Of a stretch of 64,000 nucleotides of DNA, positions 34,957 through 43,961 are shown one piece after another (position 1 is the first letter of the stretch; each line of letters starts with the position of its first letter). The notes under the pieces were generated by a model. That model worked only from the letters and a program-made list of their open reading frames with translations. It was not told the origin of the DNA and searched no databases. Both the position numbers and the translations under genes were made by a program. This stretch comes from JACKDW01 sp964621785. Lineage in GTDB: Bacteria; Myxococcota_A; Polyangia; Nannocystales; Nannocystaceae. Location of the stretch: positions 1 through 64,000 of the forward strand of contig CAZUPD010000018.1 in the NCBI GenBank assembly GCA_964621785.1, read 5' to 3'.

Positions 34957-36582
34957 TCATTGCGTTGACGATTCCCAATTGCGCAGCCAAGTTGCGCGTG
35001 CACTCCTCGACGGTAAGCCCTGTCCTCCGAGGAGAGCGAGTGCGGCGACGTAGAGCCAAGCGTCGCCCTTATTTGCATGCACATGTATACACGCGCGAAC
35101 ATCCGGGTTGTTGCGGGGAAGCCACAGATGCCCGGGCGCAGTTCCGGAGCGCGTCGGAGGTCCATCGCCTTCACACAGCGAAATCTCCGTCGGACACCCG
35201 CGCCCCGCACCCGTTGCGACCTCCGTGGCGATCGCCCGCAACCCCGAAAGGAAATTCCCCTCGCTGCGGGTCAGCTGGTCGTCTGGAATCGGTCGTTTTG
35301 CCCGGTGCAACCAACTCGCACCCAACACATGACCGATGGCTGCCCGAATGCGGTTGCCGAGACGTCGCGTATCTCGCCGCGGCGCGGGGGTGCGAAACTG
35401 AATTTTGAGTAACTCGCTCAACACACCACGTGTAGCCACATCGATTACCAAAACCCGACTGCCTGCGAGTGCAAAGTCGCCGGGGTTCTGTTCGGGAAAT
35501 AGGGCGAGTAGCGGCGCACGGGTGCGACGCGCTTGATCGTTGAGTTCTGCGAGGCTCACCCGTGTGCGGGTGGTTGCATCCGATTCGAGACAGGGGATAC
35601 ACGGGATTTCACTGAGGCGCTCGAGGGCTTTGCGGCGCCGGGCAGCGAGCAGCAGAAGCGTGAGGATGCGTTCTTGTACCCGAGGACCCCCGCGGTCGAT
35701 GCTCGACACGACTTTGTGCAACAGTTCGACGGCCTGATCGTTCAGCGGCTCGAGCCATTCGCGCAGCGCAGCCCGCAGGGTTTCCGCTGTGGTCGGACCG
35801 GTGAGGGCAGGCCCGACATCGACGATCGCCTCAAAACACGGTGCATTTTGAATGCTGACATGGGTCGCGACAACCCCGTGGCGCAACAGCACAACCCGGG
35901 TACCGTCCCCAATCCGCGGCAGACAGATGGTTCCAGTTAGTGCATGCGCATTGATCTCCCGATGTGCTTGCCACCGCGGATCCTGGGTATGTAGGGACCG
36001 TGTCGCCAGGTAGTCATCAAACCCCGAGGGGATCGGCTCGCCATGTAGATACACTTTTTTGGACGAGAACCGACACTTGTCGACCAGCCACTCGCGGGCA
36101 CGGCGGGGATCGAGTTTGAGCTCCTGTGCGCGCACATGGGTGGTCGCCGTGGGTTTCCGACTTTGGAGCGACACACCCGCCGATGTGACATCGAGGCAGT
36201 GTCCCGCAGAAGCGACATGGATCCGTGCCGCCGACAATCCGCCGAGGGCTAACAACGAGGGGGCGTTGAGCGATTCGAGTGCGAGTAGGGCCGTGTGCCG
36301 GCGCGATGCCTCGGCGCGGCTATCGAGCAGCGTCGCCAAATGCTCGAGGGTGTCGTAGGAAAGGGGTGCCCCGTCGTCGGTCACTTCAAAGCGTGCGCGG
36401 GCCAAGCGGACATCGACCCGGTTGGCGCCCGCGGCCAGACTGCGACGAACAAACTCCGTGGGCAGCTGCCAGGGACCTTGAAACTGAGCAACTGCGAGCT
36501 TGCGCAGCTCGGCATCGACATCGATCGTCAACAGTTCATCGACGTCGAGCGCGAGTGGCTGGGAGAAACGACCGGCGCTCAC
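34957..36582 (-). CDS. Degenerate GHKL (HSP90-like) ATPase-fold protein, partner of the upstream GHKL-transglutaminase
   Basis: 541 residues from GTG 36582, chosen because it gives a 4-bp GTGA overlap with the upstream stop codon and has GGGAG 5 nt upstream; an ATG at 36612 is in frame but less likely. Residues about 35-115 resemble a GHKL nucleotide-binding domain: FVRRSLAAGANRVDVRL aligns with the N-box but lacks its Glu and Asn, followed by an intact TDDG (G1) and a weak Gly-rich G2 (LLALGGLSA). The rest has no recognisable domain; residues about 270-340 are helical with many Arg/Leu. It is probably a non-hydrolysing or inactive partner of the neighbour. Two palindrome copies lie at 36044-36053 and 36606-36615. 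Confidence 0.7.
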   Translation of the reverse strand: MSAGRFSQPLALDVDELLTIDVDAELRKLAVAQFQGPWQLPTEFVRRSLAAGANRVDVRLARARFEVTDDGAPLSYDTLEHLATLLDSRAEASRRHTALLALESLNAPSLLALGGLSAARIHVASAGHCLDVTSAGVSLQSRKPTATTHVRAQELKLDPRRAREWLVDKCRFSSKKVYLHGEPIPSGFDDYLATRSLHTQDPRWQAHREINAHALTGTICLPRIGDGTRVVLLRHGVVATHVSIQNAPCFEAIVDVGPALTGPTTAETLRAALREWLEPLNDQAVELLHKVVSSIDRGGPRVQERILTLLLLAARRRKALERLSEIPCIPCLESDATTRTRVSLAELNDQARRTRAPLLALFPEQNPGDFALAGSRVLVIDVATRGVLSELLKIQFRTPAPRRDTRRLGNRIRAAIGHVLGASWLHRAKRPIPDDQLTRSEGNFLSGLRAIATEVATGAGRGCPTEISLCEGDGPPTRSGTAPGHLWLPRNNPDVRACIHVHANKGDAWLYVAALALLGGQGLPSRSARATWLRNWESSTQ

Positions 36583-39491
36583 GCTGTCTCCCGAATCGCA
36601 TTTTGTGCACATGCACCCAATAGCTCGGACCGTCGATCGACCGCCATATCGAGGCGTTTGGTCAACATATCCAACATGCGCAGGACAGCGAGAGAAGGCC
36701 TTGTACCGTGTACGCTGGTCGCTTCGACGAGGCAGGGATGGGTGCGGTCGAGCATGATCACTCGGGCCCCTCGCAGCGGCGATTTTCGCAGACGAAGTGG
36801 CCCGAGGTCGAGACTCTTGAGCGAGGTTGATAGTCCGGTGGTCTCCTGCACAATCCAGCGCTCTCCCACCCGCGCGAACGCGGCGTTGACATCGTCGAGG
36901 AGGGGAGTTGTCCGACCGGACGTCAGCAACGTGTCCCAGTGGTCAAGGTCGATTGCACCCAGTGTATCTGCAACTGTTTTGGCCTCCGGACTGCGGGTGT
37001 CGAGCACCGCGACGTGACCCCGCCTCGCATCGCGCGCGAGGGACGACACGGATTGGGTGCGAAACAGGGCACTGCTGGCCGCCAATCCAAGTGCCCGTTC
37101 GAGGGAGATCTGGCGACCCCCCAACAACGGTATCAGGGGCCGTTGATACAACGCGGGCAGCGAGCGAAATGCGTCGGGCTGGATCAGGGCGCCCTGCAGC
37201 AGCTGGGACAGATCACCACCTTGATCGAGTTGAGTGCTGCGACGCGTACGTCGTCGCAGCAGACCGCCAAAGAGAAACACGATTCCGACAACACCAGCCG
37301 CGGGGGCGAGCCACGTGGGTAGACGGGTCCGCTCGACACGCGTCGGTTGGGCTGTGTCGCTCGCAACTTCGGCGGGTTCGAGCAATGAAAATGTATCTGC
37401 ATCAGTTTCACGATTTGAAACGCTTGCGGTGTCCGACCCAGCATCGGGGGAGTCGAGGTCAGTCGTACTTTCCTCGTCGGGCGGATCGGCAAAGGCCTCG
37501 GGCGCCGCGCCTTTACTTGCATCAGCATGTTCCCAGGGCCCCGACTGCTCGCGGTACTCGACCCAGGCGTGGAGCCAGCGGGCGGGTCGACCATCGTTCC
37601 CGACATAGCCGACCGCGAGCCGGGCGGGGATATGGGCATGTTGCAGCAACGAAACCAACAAGCCGTTTTGGACATCACAATCGCCGGCACCGATCTCGAG
37701 CGCACGCTCGAAGAAGTGTGCCCCGCGGTCGCGCGCCAAACCGTGTTGACGGGCGATCTCCGGCGAGACGCTGTAGGCCACCCGGTCCCGCACCTCTTCG
37801 GTCAGGCGTTCGACCCGTTGCTTCTCTGGAAGCTTGCGCAGGCTGCGGGCGAGCGCTTCGAGGTCGGCCGGGAGACGGGCCCGCTGGGGATACAGCGTTG
37901 GCGGCTCCAAGGGCTCGGCAGGTACCGTGACGTATTTCAGCGTGCCGGTGGTCTCGCGCGCAAACGGGAGAACCGGCTCGTCGAGCGAGGTCGCCAAAAC
38001 CCCGACCGTCGGCGCACCGTCGAGCGTGACGCGTTCGGCATCGAGGCGGTGACCGGTAGGGATCGGGATCCGCATGGGTCCGGCCCCGACATCGATCTCG
38101 AGCGAGATGGATGTACATACAGTTTCGTTGCGGCACGGCGTACTGACGTACGGCGCAAGCTCACCGGTTAGGTCGGCAACCTGGGGTCGGCCGCGTTCGT
38201 CAAAGTTCTCAATGATGAGGGCGGCAAATCGCAGGACCGAATCGGCGGGCTCGTAGCTCAGGTCGACAGCCACTCCTTGACTGTCGAGCACGTCGACCTG
38301 GGGTCCCTGATAGCTGCGACCGAGGTCGTGGTAGTTGGGCGTGCGACTCACGACCGTGGTCGGCGAAGGGATGGCCGGTCCGGCGACAACCGTTACAGGT
38401 GCGGGCGCGTGGATACCAAACCGTATCAGAACCTGGTCGTGCCACAGCCATACGGCGATCGCAGCTGCAACCGTCGCACCAATGAGTGCAGCTACAACGA
38501 GTCGCCAGGCCAGCGAGGTCCGCAAAACATGCAGGACCCCCGAAACGATGCGGTGGGGGAGGGGCAGGGGATGCGCCGCATCGATCTGTCGGGTGATCAG
38601 GCGTTCGAGCTCGCGTTGGGCGAGGGTGATAAGCCGTCGCAACGTCCGATCTTCGCGGGCGTCCGAACGCGACAGCAGCAGTTCGAGGGCATCACTTTCG
38701 AGAAGTGCCTGGGGTGCCAGACGATCGGGCAATTCGGTAAATTGCACCCGACTGCGATTGGTGTGACGCCCACTGGCCGACAAAAACTCGCCGAGCGAAG
38801 ATGCGGACCGCACCCGCAAACCACGGGAAAACAACTCGACCCTCGCCTGGGTACCGAGGCCGATCACGCCGCGGACATGTCCGCGGGAAAACGCAGCCGA
38901 CGGGGCGGGCAGGGTGAAGGGCTCGTTGATGGCTTCACCGTTGACACGGATGGCAAGTGGCGTGGTGGGGTCATCCCGTGTACATACAAAACGACAGTTC
39001 TGGTGGGCGGCATCACGGACCCGTCGCGCGAGATGGCCATCACCGGTTGTTCGCTCGAGGACCACACGTGTCCCAGTGCGCAGGTCGGGTCTGGACAACG
39101 CCGCCTGGTCCAGCGACCCCTCGAGCGTGATCTGCCACGGGTCGGCACCCTGTGGGGCCGAGGCGATGATGATCCGTTGCGGCTCAAACCGCAGAATCGA
39201 CCAAAACCCGACGCCGAACTTGCCGACCTGATCGCTGCGCGACTCCTTGCTCGAGGCGTACAGCGAAAACAGATAGCGGCGGGCGTGTTCGTAGGTCATG
39301 CCCTCACCGTCGTCGCTGCAGCTGACGCGCTCGCCGGTCGGTGATTGTTCAACGATCAAGTCGACACGAGTCGCCCCGGCGTCGCGGGCATTTTGCAGAA
39401 GCTCGCGGACAAAAATCCACGGATCGGGACCGTAGCGATCGGCCTCAAGTCGCGCACGGGCGCGGAATCCAGTCGCGGGTTTACGCGCCAT
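36579..39491 (-). CDS. Membrane fusion of HSP90-like GHKL ATPase and transglutaminase-like domain
   Basis: 970 residues. Residues 1-200 are a GHKL ATPase of the HSP90/MORC kind: N-box RELLQNARDAGAT (Glu30, Asn34), G1 DDGEGM (Asp60-Met65) and G2 GKFGVGFWSI (90-99). A transmembrane helix lies at about 329-350. Residues about 355-720 contain a transglutaminase/protease-like domain with the triad Cys605 (GAGDCDVQNG), His641 (LHAWVEY) and Asp657 (HADAS). An acidic Ser/Thr/Asp linker follows, then a second transmembrane helix (about 726-745) and a 225-residue C-terminal region of unknown fold. The predicted topology has a cytosolic ATPase and C-terminus with an external transglutaminase. The next gene overlaps by 4 bp. 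It carries five palindrome copies. I know no characterised protein with this order. Confidence 0.85.
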   Translation of the reverse strand: MARKPATGFRARARLEADRYGPDPWIFVRELLQNARDAGATRVDLIVEQSPTGERVSCSDDGEGMTYEHARRYLFSLYASSKESRSDQVGKFGVGFWSILRFEPQRIIIASAPQGADPWQITLEGSLDQAALSRPDLRTGTRVVLERTTGDGHLARRVRDAAHQNCRFVCTRDDPTTPLAIRVNGEAINEPFTLPAPSAAFSRGHVRGVIGLGTQARVELFSRGLRVRSASSLGEFLSASGRHTNRSRVQFTELPDRLAPQALLESDALELLLSRSDAREDRTLRRLITLAQRELERLITRQIDAAHPLPLPHRIVSGVLHVLRTSLAWRLVVAALIGATVAAAIAVWLWHDQVLIRFGIHAPAPVTVVAGPAIPSPTTVVSRTPNYHDLGRSYQGPQVDVLDSQGVAVDLSYEPADSVLRFAALIIENFDERGRPQVADLTGELAPYVSTPCRNETVCTSISLEIDVGAGPMRIPIPTGHRLDAERVTLDGAPTVGVLATSLDEPVLPFARETTGTLKYVTVPAEPLEPPTLYPQRARLPADLEALARSLRKLPEKQRVERLTEEVRDRVAYSVSPEIARQHGLARDRGAHFFERALEIGAGDCDVQNGLLVSLLQHAHIPARLAVGYVGNDGRPARWLHAWVEYREQSGPWEHADASKGAAPEAFADPPDEESTTDLDSPDAGSDTASVSNRETDADTFSLLEPAEVASDTAQPTRVERTRLPTWLAPAAGVVGIVFLFGGLLRRRTRRSTQLDQGGDLSQLLQGALIQPDAFRSLPALYQRPLIPLLGGRQISLERALGLAASSALFRTQSVSSLARDARRGHVAVLDTRSPEAKTVADTLGAIDLDHWDTLLTSGRTTPLLDDVNAAFARVGERWIVQETTGLSTSLKSLDLGPLRLRKSPLRGARVIMLDRTHPCLVEATSVHGTRPSLAVLRMLDMLTKRLDMAVDRRSELLGACAQNAIRETA

Positions 39492-39684
39492 GAGCGTCGT
39501 TTCTCCGCGTGTGAGCCATCAGCAGGAGTGTACCGGGGATCCGCCCTGATGCTTCGCCGCGTTCGGCCCAGATCGTCGGAAAACGGTGGTTCTTCTCGCG
39601 CACCAGCGAGCCCGCGTTTTCTCGCGTGTCGTCCCGCGCCGAACATGTTTCCGTGAATTCGTGGAGCCGGCTGCTGGCTTGGTG

Positions 39685-41301
39685 CTACGGAATCGGATCG
39701 TGTCCCGGGCGTTGCGTTCCCCAACCGGCCAGACTCGCGTAGGCGCTGCCCTCTCCGTAACCGAGGGAGATCACGAGGATCGGCTCATCGCTGTCAACGA
39801 TGTGGGCCATGGCATCGGCGAGGGGTACAGCCGCGACCTCGTAGTCGTCACCGGCCGGGGAAAACAGTGCATCATCCACCGGCGTACCATCGACGCGGAC
39901 AGCGACACCCAGCGGACGGACGATGCTCGCGTAGGCCCATTCCCAGCCCGGAAGGGTGAACAATGCGTAGCGGTTGAGCCAGCGATCGGTCGGGCTCAGC
40001 TGAAACATTTCGGGCCCACCGATGGTCGTCGTCGGAGGTCCCAAGGTGTGATTGGTGACGTACCCCGCGATTGCAACCTGGCGGCTCGCGTGGATTTCGA
40101 GCCCGGGGGTGTTGCCGTCCTGCCACAACTCGTAGGTCGATCCGGCTTCGAGCACAAGGTTTTGGGCCGATGGGTTCGATGCACCTACAACTTGAATCGA
40201 GGTGCCGTTCTCGAGTGCGTAGATCTGCCACAGCGTCGACTCGGGATTGTCGGGGTCGCGCGCGGGCAGGGCCGGTGCAATGAACGTCGTGCCGTAGAGG
40301 TACGGTGTCAGTTGCTCCTGCACATGATTACAGTTGCTCGCTTCGTTGGGGATCGCTGCACATGCATGTGCAGAGAACAGAGCAATCGGATGCTCGCCAC
40401 CGGTCTGGACAACCGTTCCCGTCAGACCGTACTGAATTTCCTCGGTGGTTTTGGCGACAGCGACCTGGGCGATGTCGCTGATCTGTAGGGGAATCGACAA
40501 CGGATCGTCGGGCGAACCGCTGCCGACCAAGTTGCCCGGGAGGGTCGGGGCGGAGGGAACAATCGAGACCACGGTACCGTTGTGGTGGGCGACCGCCGCG
40601 AAGTACGAGGGGACGTTGACCACCGAGTTCGTGTTCCACCCGAGCACGCGATAATGCGATGTCCAGGCGGACACGGGCAGCAGAAGGGTCGAGGCTGAAC
40701 CTTCGAGTGTATACGCATCTACACCGCTAAACTGGTAGGCCGTCGCCGGCAAATTCGTCCGCAGGCGAAATGCTTCGGCCTGGAAAAATCCCGACCCATC
40801 CTGTTCGCGTTGCTTGAGTGTATATACATAATAATCCCCCGGCGCGATCGTGACTTCGGGTTCGAGCTCGACCCAGGTGTCATTGACCCGCTCGAACAAG
40901 GTGCTGAGCATGGATGCTTCAAGGTGGGGATTGATGACCACGACCCAAGTCGGCACCAGGTCCGAGGGGTCGGTACGGTCGAGATCGATCGGATAAAACT
41001 GGCACCCCGTCGAGGTTGCCGAGAGATAGGCCTGGACGCAGGTCGTCGGCAGCAGCGGCGGCTCGGTCCACGTCGGTTGTGAGACGTCGAACCTCGGTCC
41101 TTCGAAGGGATCCGACCCCGCATCTTCGATCCATGTGGTGGAGCTCGGTCCCGAGCTAGTCGAAGTTTCATCTTCGCCACCCGAAGTTCCACTTTCACTC
41201 GCGTAACCGGTGATCACGTGGATATCCCCACTGCCGAGACAGCCCGAACTCAGGCCAACAGTGGTCCATAAGGCAAGGGTGATAGGGCGAAAGCCGACCA
41301 T
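39685..41301 (-). CDS. IgGFc-binding-type surface lipoprotein
   Basis: 538 residues. The signal peptide ends in a lipobox (GLSSGC, Cys21); an acidic Ser/Thr-rich linker (about 35-60) follows. The bulk (about 95-530) resembles the IgGFc-binding N-terminal domain: TGCQFYPIDLDRTDPSD, a series of beta-rich repeats and QTGGEHPIALFSAHACAAIP, with VQEQLTPYLYGTTFIAP and FQLSPTDRWLNRYALFTLP. These lipoproteins are multiplied in Nannocystales and related myxobacteria; their ligand in free-living bacteria is unknown. It lies 193 bp downstream of the GHKL-transglutaminase start, in the same direction, so the two are separate transcripts. Four palindrome copies, two of them overlapping, lie within it. Confidence 0.85.
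   Translation of the reverse strand: MVGFRPITLALWTTVGLSSGCLGSGDIHVITGYASESGTSGGEDETSTSSGPSSTTWIEDAGSDPFEGPRFDVSQPTWTEPPLLPTTCVQAYLSATSTGCQFYPIDLDRTDPSDLVPTWVVVINPHLEASMLSTLFERVNDTWVELEPEVTIAPGDYYVYTLKQREQDGSGFFQAEAFRLRTNLPATAYQFSGVDAYTLEGSASTLLLPVSAWTSHYRVLGWNTNSVVNVPSYFAAVAHHNGTVVSIVPSAPTLPGNLVGSGSPDDPLSIPLQISDIAQVAVAKTTEEIQYGLTGTVVQTGGEHPIALFSAHACAAIPNEASNCNHVQEQLTPYLYGTTFIAPALPARDPDNPESTLWQIYALENGTSIQVVGASNPSAQNLVLEAGSTYELWQDGNTPGLEIHASRQVAIAGYVTNHTLGPPTTTIGGPEMFQLSPTDRWLNRYALFTLPGWEWAYASIVRPLGVAVRVDGTPVDDALFSPAGDDYEVAAVPLADAMAHIVDSDEPILVISLGYGEGSAYASLAGWGTQRPGHDPIP
40357..40372. repeat. Overlapping double copy of the TGYANNTRCA palindrome
   Basis: TGCACATGCA (40357-40366) and TGCATGTGCA (40363-40372) share four bases, giving a 16-bp perfect palindrome. 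The sequence codes for part of SAHACAA in the IgGFc-type lipoprotein, with Ala codons GCA and Cys codon TGT chosen over the GC-ending synonyms usual in this gene. Confidence 0.85.
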
Positions 41302-41757
41302 AATTCGCCACCATCAGGGTACATGGGAACCTCCCAGCCCGGGGGATTTCTCGAGTCAGCCACCCACAACTGTGCCACGAATGGCCGTGACGTCCGGCCG
41401 TCGGTCCGGCACAAAAAACCGCCTGAGTCGGTAGACCCAGGCGGTCGGATTTCCGTGCTTTGCCCGGTGGGAACCGAACGACATCACCTGATGCGAACGG
41501 CAGACAAAGCGGGACTTGAGGGGGCCGGCGAGGCCAATCGTGTGTGCACGATGGTTTCCGTTCAAACTAAGAGAGGTCCGCCTACTGACGAGGCTCGCGA
41601 CTGTAGACCTCCACTGATCGAGTGGAAGTCATCCGTCAAAACGGGTGGATTTTTTTTAACTCGAAAAATCGCGCACCATCGATGCCGCAACGGTGCGTAA
41701 CCATTGGGTACACGCCGCGCGTCCATTTATGGTTCGACTGGTATCGCAACCGAGCCA
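41302..41757 (-). other. Intergenic region, 456 bp, possible small-RNA gene on the minus strand
   Basis: No protein gene is supported. A perfect terminator-like hairpin lies at 41413-41445 on the minus strand, 313 bp beyond the stop of the FecR/TPR gene, which is far for a 3' UTR and could instead end an independent short transcript starting around 41550-41650. I found no tRNA, SRP RNA, 6S RNA, tmRNA or RNase P signature. A run of eight T residues occurs near 41650. Confidence 0.4.
41413..41445 (-). terminator. Rho-independent terminator, minus strand
   Basis: ACCGCCTG (41418-41425) pairs perfectly with CAGGCGGT (41438-41445), with a 12-nt loop; on the minus strand the stem is followed by six T residues (41418-41413). 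Confidence 0.85.
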
Positions 41758-43350
41758 TCAAAGCGCTTCAAGCCGCTTGCGGAGGGTCTTTGCTTCAAGG
41801 CTGTTGGGGAATGCGGTGAGAAAACGTTGAATTGCTGCCTTTTCGGCAGCGGAGCGCCCGAGTGCGCGCAGGGCTTGGATCTCACCGTGGCGCGCTTCAA
41901 GAGCGAGTGTGCCCCCGTGCTCGAGATAACCCCGATACGCCGAAAGTGCACCCGACGGGTTTGCGAGGTGGCGAAGGAGGAGATCTCCAAGTTGGACCCG
42001 GGCGGTTTGTGCGGTCGCCGAGTTGGGTGCGGTTTCGATCAACTTTTTGAGCAGTGCGGCCGCCCGCGACCAGTCACGCGATGCCCGGGCGGTGCGGGCC
42101 TGAGCTTTGAGATCGGCGAGCGCGGCCTGTGGTGACGTGCCGTGCTTCTTTGACACCGGCTGTTGTGCAAGCGAGGGAAGTTGCGCCACACGCAGGGGGC
42201 GTCCGGCCTCGAGTGCGAGTGATTGGCTCGCAGAACTCCCGCGGCCGCGAACCGTGAGCTGGTGGTTCCCCGCGGGAGTTGCAATGGCAAGCGCGGAGGA
42301 CCCGAGCGCGAGGTCGTCGAGCAGGACACTGTCGGCTTTGTCGGGACGGGGCAGCTGCAACCCCACCAACGCCTCGGCACCGTGACCCCGCCACAGCTCG
42401 CCGAGTTGCGCACGCGCTTGACTCCACCCGACGTCGGTGGTCGCAACCGGTGCGGCTTCGCCGTGGCGAAGCATCATATTTGCATGCACATGGATTGGCG
42501 CCGCATCGGATTGTTGGACACCGACCTCGCCCTCCAACACGGCGACGCGACTGCCAACGTCGGCGTGGGTCACCTCAAAAATCGTACCGATCGCGGTCGC
42601 CGAGGTTGTCGGCGACTGGACCACAAACGACTTCCCTTCGGGGAGTTTATCGAGATTGGCGACCACGCGCCCGGCCTCGAGCTCGATCCGCCGGCCCTCG
42701 GCATTTTCGTGCAGCGAAAATCGGCTGCCTTCGCTGACACAGACAGCTGCAAATGGTTGTTGATACACAAAGCAAAGGTCGGCGTCGGACGTCTCGAGGC
42801 GGTTGTGCGCCAGCGGACTTCCGACCACACCCACGCTATCGGCCCGACCCACAAACGTGACGCGTGGAGGCTCAAACGTCGGCGCAGGGGTGACCGCGGG
42901 AAGAGGCACGGGGCGCTCGGGCGCGGGCGGAGAGACCGCGGCCTGGGGAGACGGGCTCGCAAGATTCTGTGTAGAAGCAACCGTTTGTACGGCATCGTCA
43001 TCGGGCCACACGGCGATCGCGAGACTCGCCGCCGCGGCCACACAAGCGGCCGCCCACACACCCCGGCGTCGACGTGAAAAGCTCACAACCGTCGCGGTCG
43101 CAGGCACCTGCTCGCGGTCGACCCCGGCGAGCACTGAGTCGATGAGTTGCTGGCGCCCGGTGTCGAGGTCGGAAGAATGTGCATGCGCAAGTGTTCCCAG
43201 CATCGCATCCCAGGCGGTCGACTCCCGGGCACAAAGCGGATGCTTGCGCTCAAAATTTCGCCGAAACGTCGCATCGGCGGCAGAGATCGGCTCACCGAGG
43301 GCCTCGCGGTCGACGATCTCTTCCCAGCGCTCGAAGTCTGCGTCGCTCAT
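41758..43350 (-). CDS. FecR-like transmembrane anti-sigma/regulator with TPR tail
   Basis: 530 residues. The cytosolic N-terminus (1-90) is a short helical region of the anti-sigma type, followed by one transmembrane helix (about 96-113) and a Pro/Ala-rich linker (115-160). Residues about 185-300 form a FecR domain (FSLHENAEGRRIELEAGRVVANLD, SATAIGTIFEVTH, VAVLEGEVGVQ). The C-terminal 120 residues are TPR-like (AAALLKKLIETAPNSATAQ, AIQRFLTAFPNSLEAKTLR). It overlaps the upstream sigma gene by ATGA, the classic sigma/anti-sigma arrangement. The sigma factor is predicted to be held at the membrane until an envelope signal is sensed. Confidence 0.85.
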   Translation of the reverse strand: MSDADFERWEEIVDREALGEPISAADATFRRNFERKHPLCARESTAWDAMLGTLAHAHSSDLDTGRQQLIDSVLAGVDREQVPATATVVSFSRRRRGVWAAACVAAAASLAIAVWPDDDAVQTVASTQNLASPSPQAAVSPPAPERPVPLPAVTPAPTFEPPRVTFVGRADSVGVVGSPLAHNRLETSDADLCFVYQQPFAAVCVSEGSRFSLHENAEGRRIELEAGRVVANLDKLPEGKSFVVQSPTTSATAIGTIFEVTHADVGSRVAVLEGEVGVQQSDAAPIHVHANMMLRHGEAAPVATTDVGWSQARAQLGELWRGHGAEALVGLQLPRPDKADSVLLDDLALGSSALAIATPAGNHQLTVRGRGSSASQSLALEAGRPLRVAQLPSLAQQPVSKKHGTSPQAALADLKAQARTARASRDWSRAAALLKKLIETAPNSATAQTARVQLGDLLLRHLANPSGALSAYRGYLEHGGTLALEARHGEIQALRALGRSAAEKAAIQRFLTAFPNSLEAKTLRKRLEAL

Positions 43351-43961
43351 GCGGTCCTCCGATCGCTCGCGGGTGCGATGACATGGTCGCGCCGAATCAT
43401 CCGGCGAAACTCGCGGCGTGCGGTGAGCAGACGGTCCTTGACGGTATTTGGCGATACATTGGTGAGTTCGGCGATCTCGGCCACCGAGTGACCGAGGACA
43501 TGGCGCAGGACCAGGGCTGTGCGTTTGGGCGGAGATAGGCGGTCGAGATATTCCTCGACCGAGCGCGGGATCCGGTAGGTCGCGGCCTCGTCGGCGGGGC
43601 GGGCCTTGGATGCGAGCGCATCGGGGTCGGCGTCGTGACTGAGTTTTTCTTGGCCGCGGTTGCGCTGCTTGGCAAACCGCAGCGTGGTGCGTACGACGAT
43701 GCGGTCGGACCAGGCCTCGAGCGAACCCTCACCGCGGAAGTTGTCGGCCGAGCGCAGCAGTTCCATCAGGCAAAGTTGCGTCGCATCATCGGCATCGGCC
43801 CGGTTGCGCAGCAGCGAACGCGTCGCACGACGAACGCGAGCGAACAGGCGTTCGATCAGTTCCTGCTGTGCCCGGCGATCGCGGGATGCCACCAACTCCA
43901 TTAGTTCTCGGTCTCCGTGCGGCTTGTTGCGACCTGCTTGCGCGGTTGTCACGGTCGTCAT
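43347..43961 (-). CDS. ECF RNA polymerase sigma factor paired with FecR/TPR regulator
   Basis: 204 residues. Region 2: ELMELVASRDRRAQQELIERL, RADADDATQLCLMELLRSADNFRGEGSL and a DNA-melting segment EAWSDRIVVRTTLRFAKQ. Region 4: LDRLSPPKRTALVLRHVLGHSVAEIAELTNVSPNTVKDRLLTARREFRRMI. Translationally coupled (ATGA) to the FecR-like gene. The gene is divergent from a lipoprotein gene at 44223; the shared 261-bp region may carry its target promoter. Confidence 0.92.
   Translation of the reverse strand: MTTVTTAQAGRNKPHGDRELMELVASRDRRAQQELIERLFARVRRATRSLLRNRADADDATQLCLMELLRSADNFRGEGSLEAWSDRIVVRTTLRFAKQRNRGQEKLSHDADPDALASKARPADEAATYRIPRSVEEYLDRLSPPKRTALVLRHVLGHSVAEIAELTNVSPNTVKDRLLTARREFRRMIRRDHVIAPASDRRTA

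Noticed and set aside
41302..41757. tRNA, SRP RNA, 6S RNA, tmRNA or RNase P RNA gene
   Set aside because: No T-loop with acceptor pairing, and none of the conserved core sequences of those RNAs could be found; only an unspecified small RNA remains possible.
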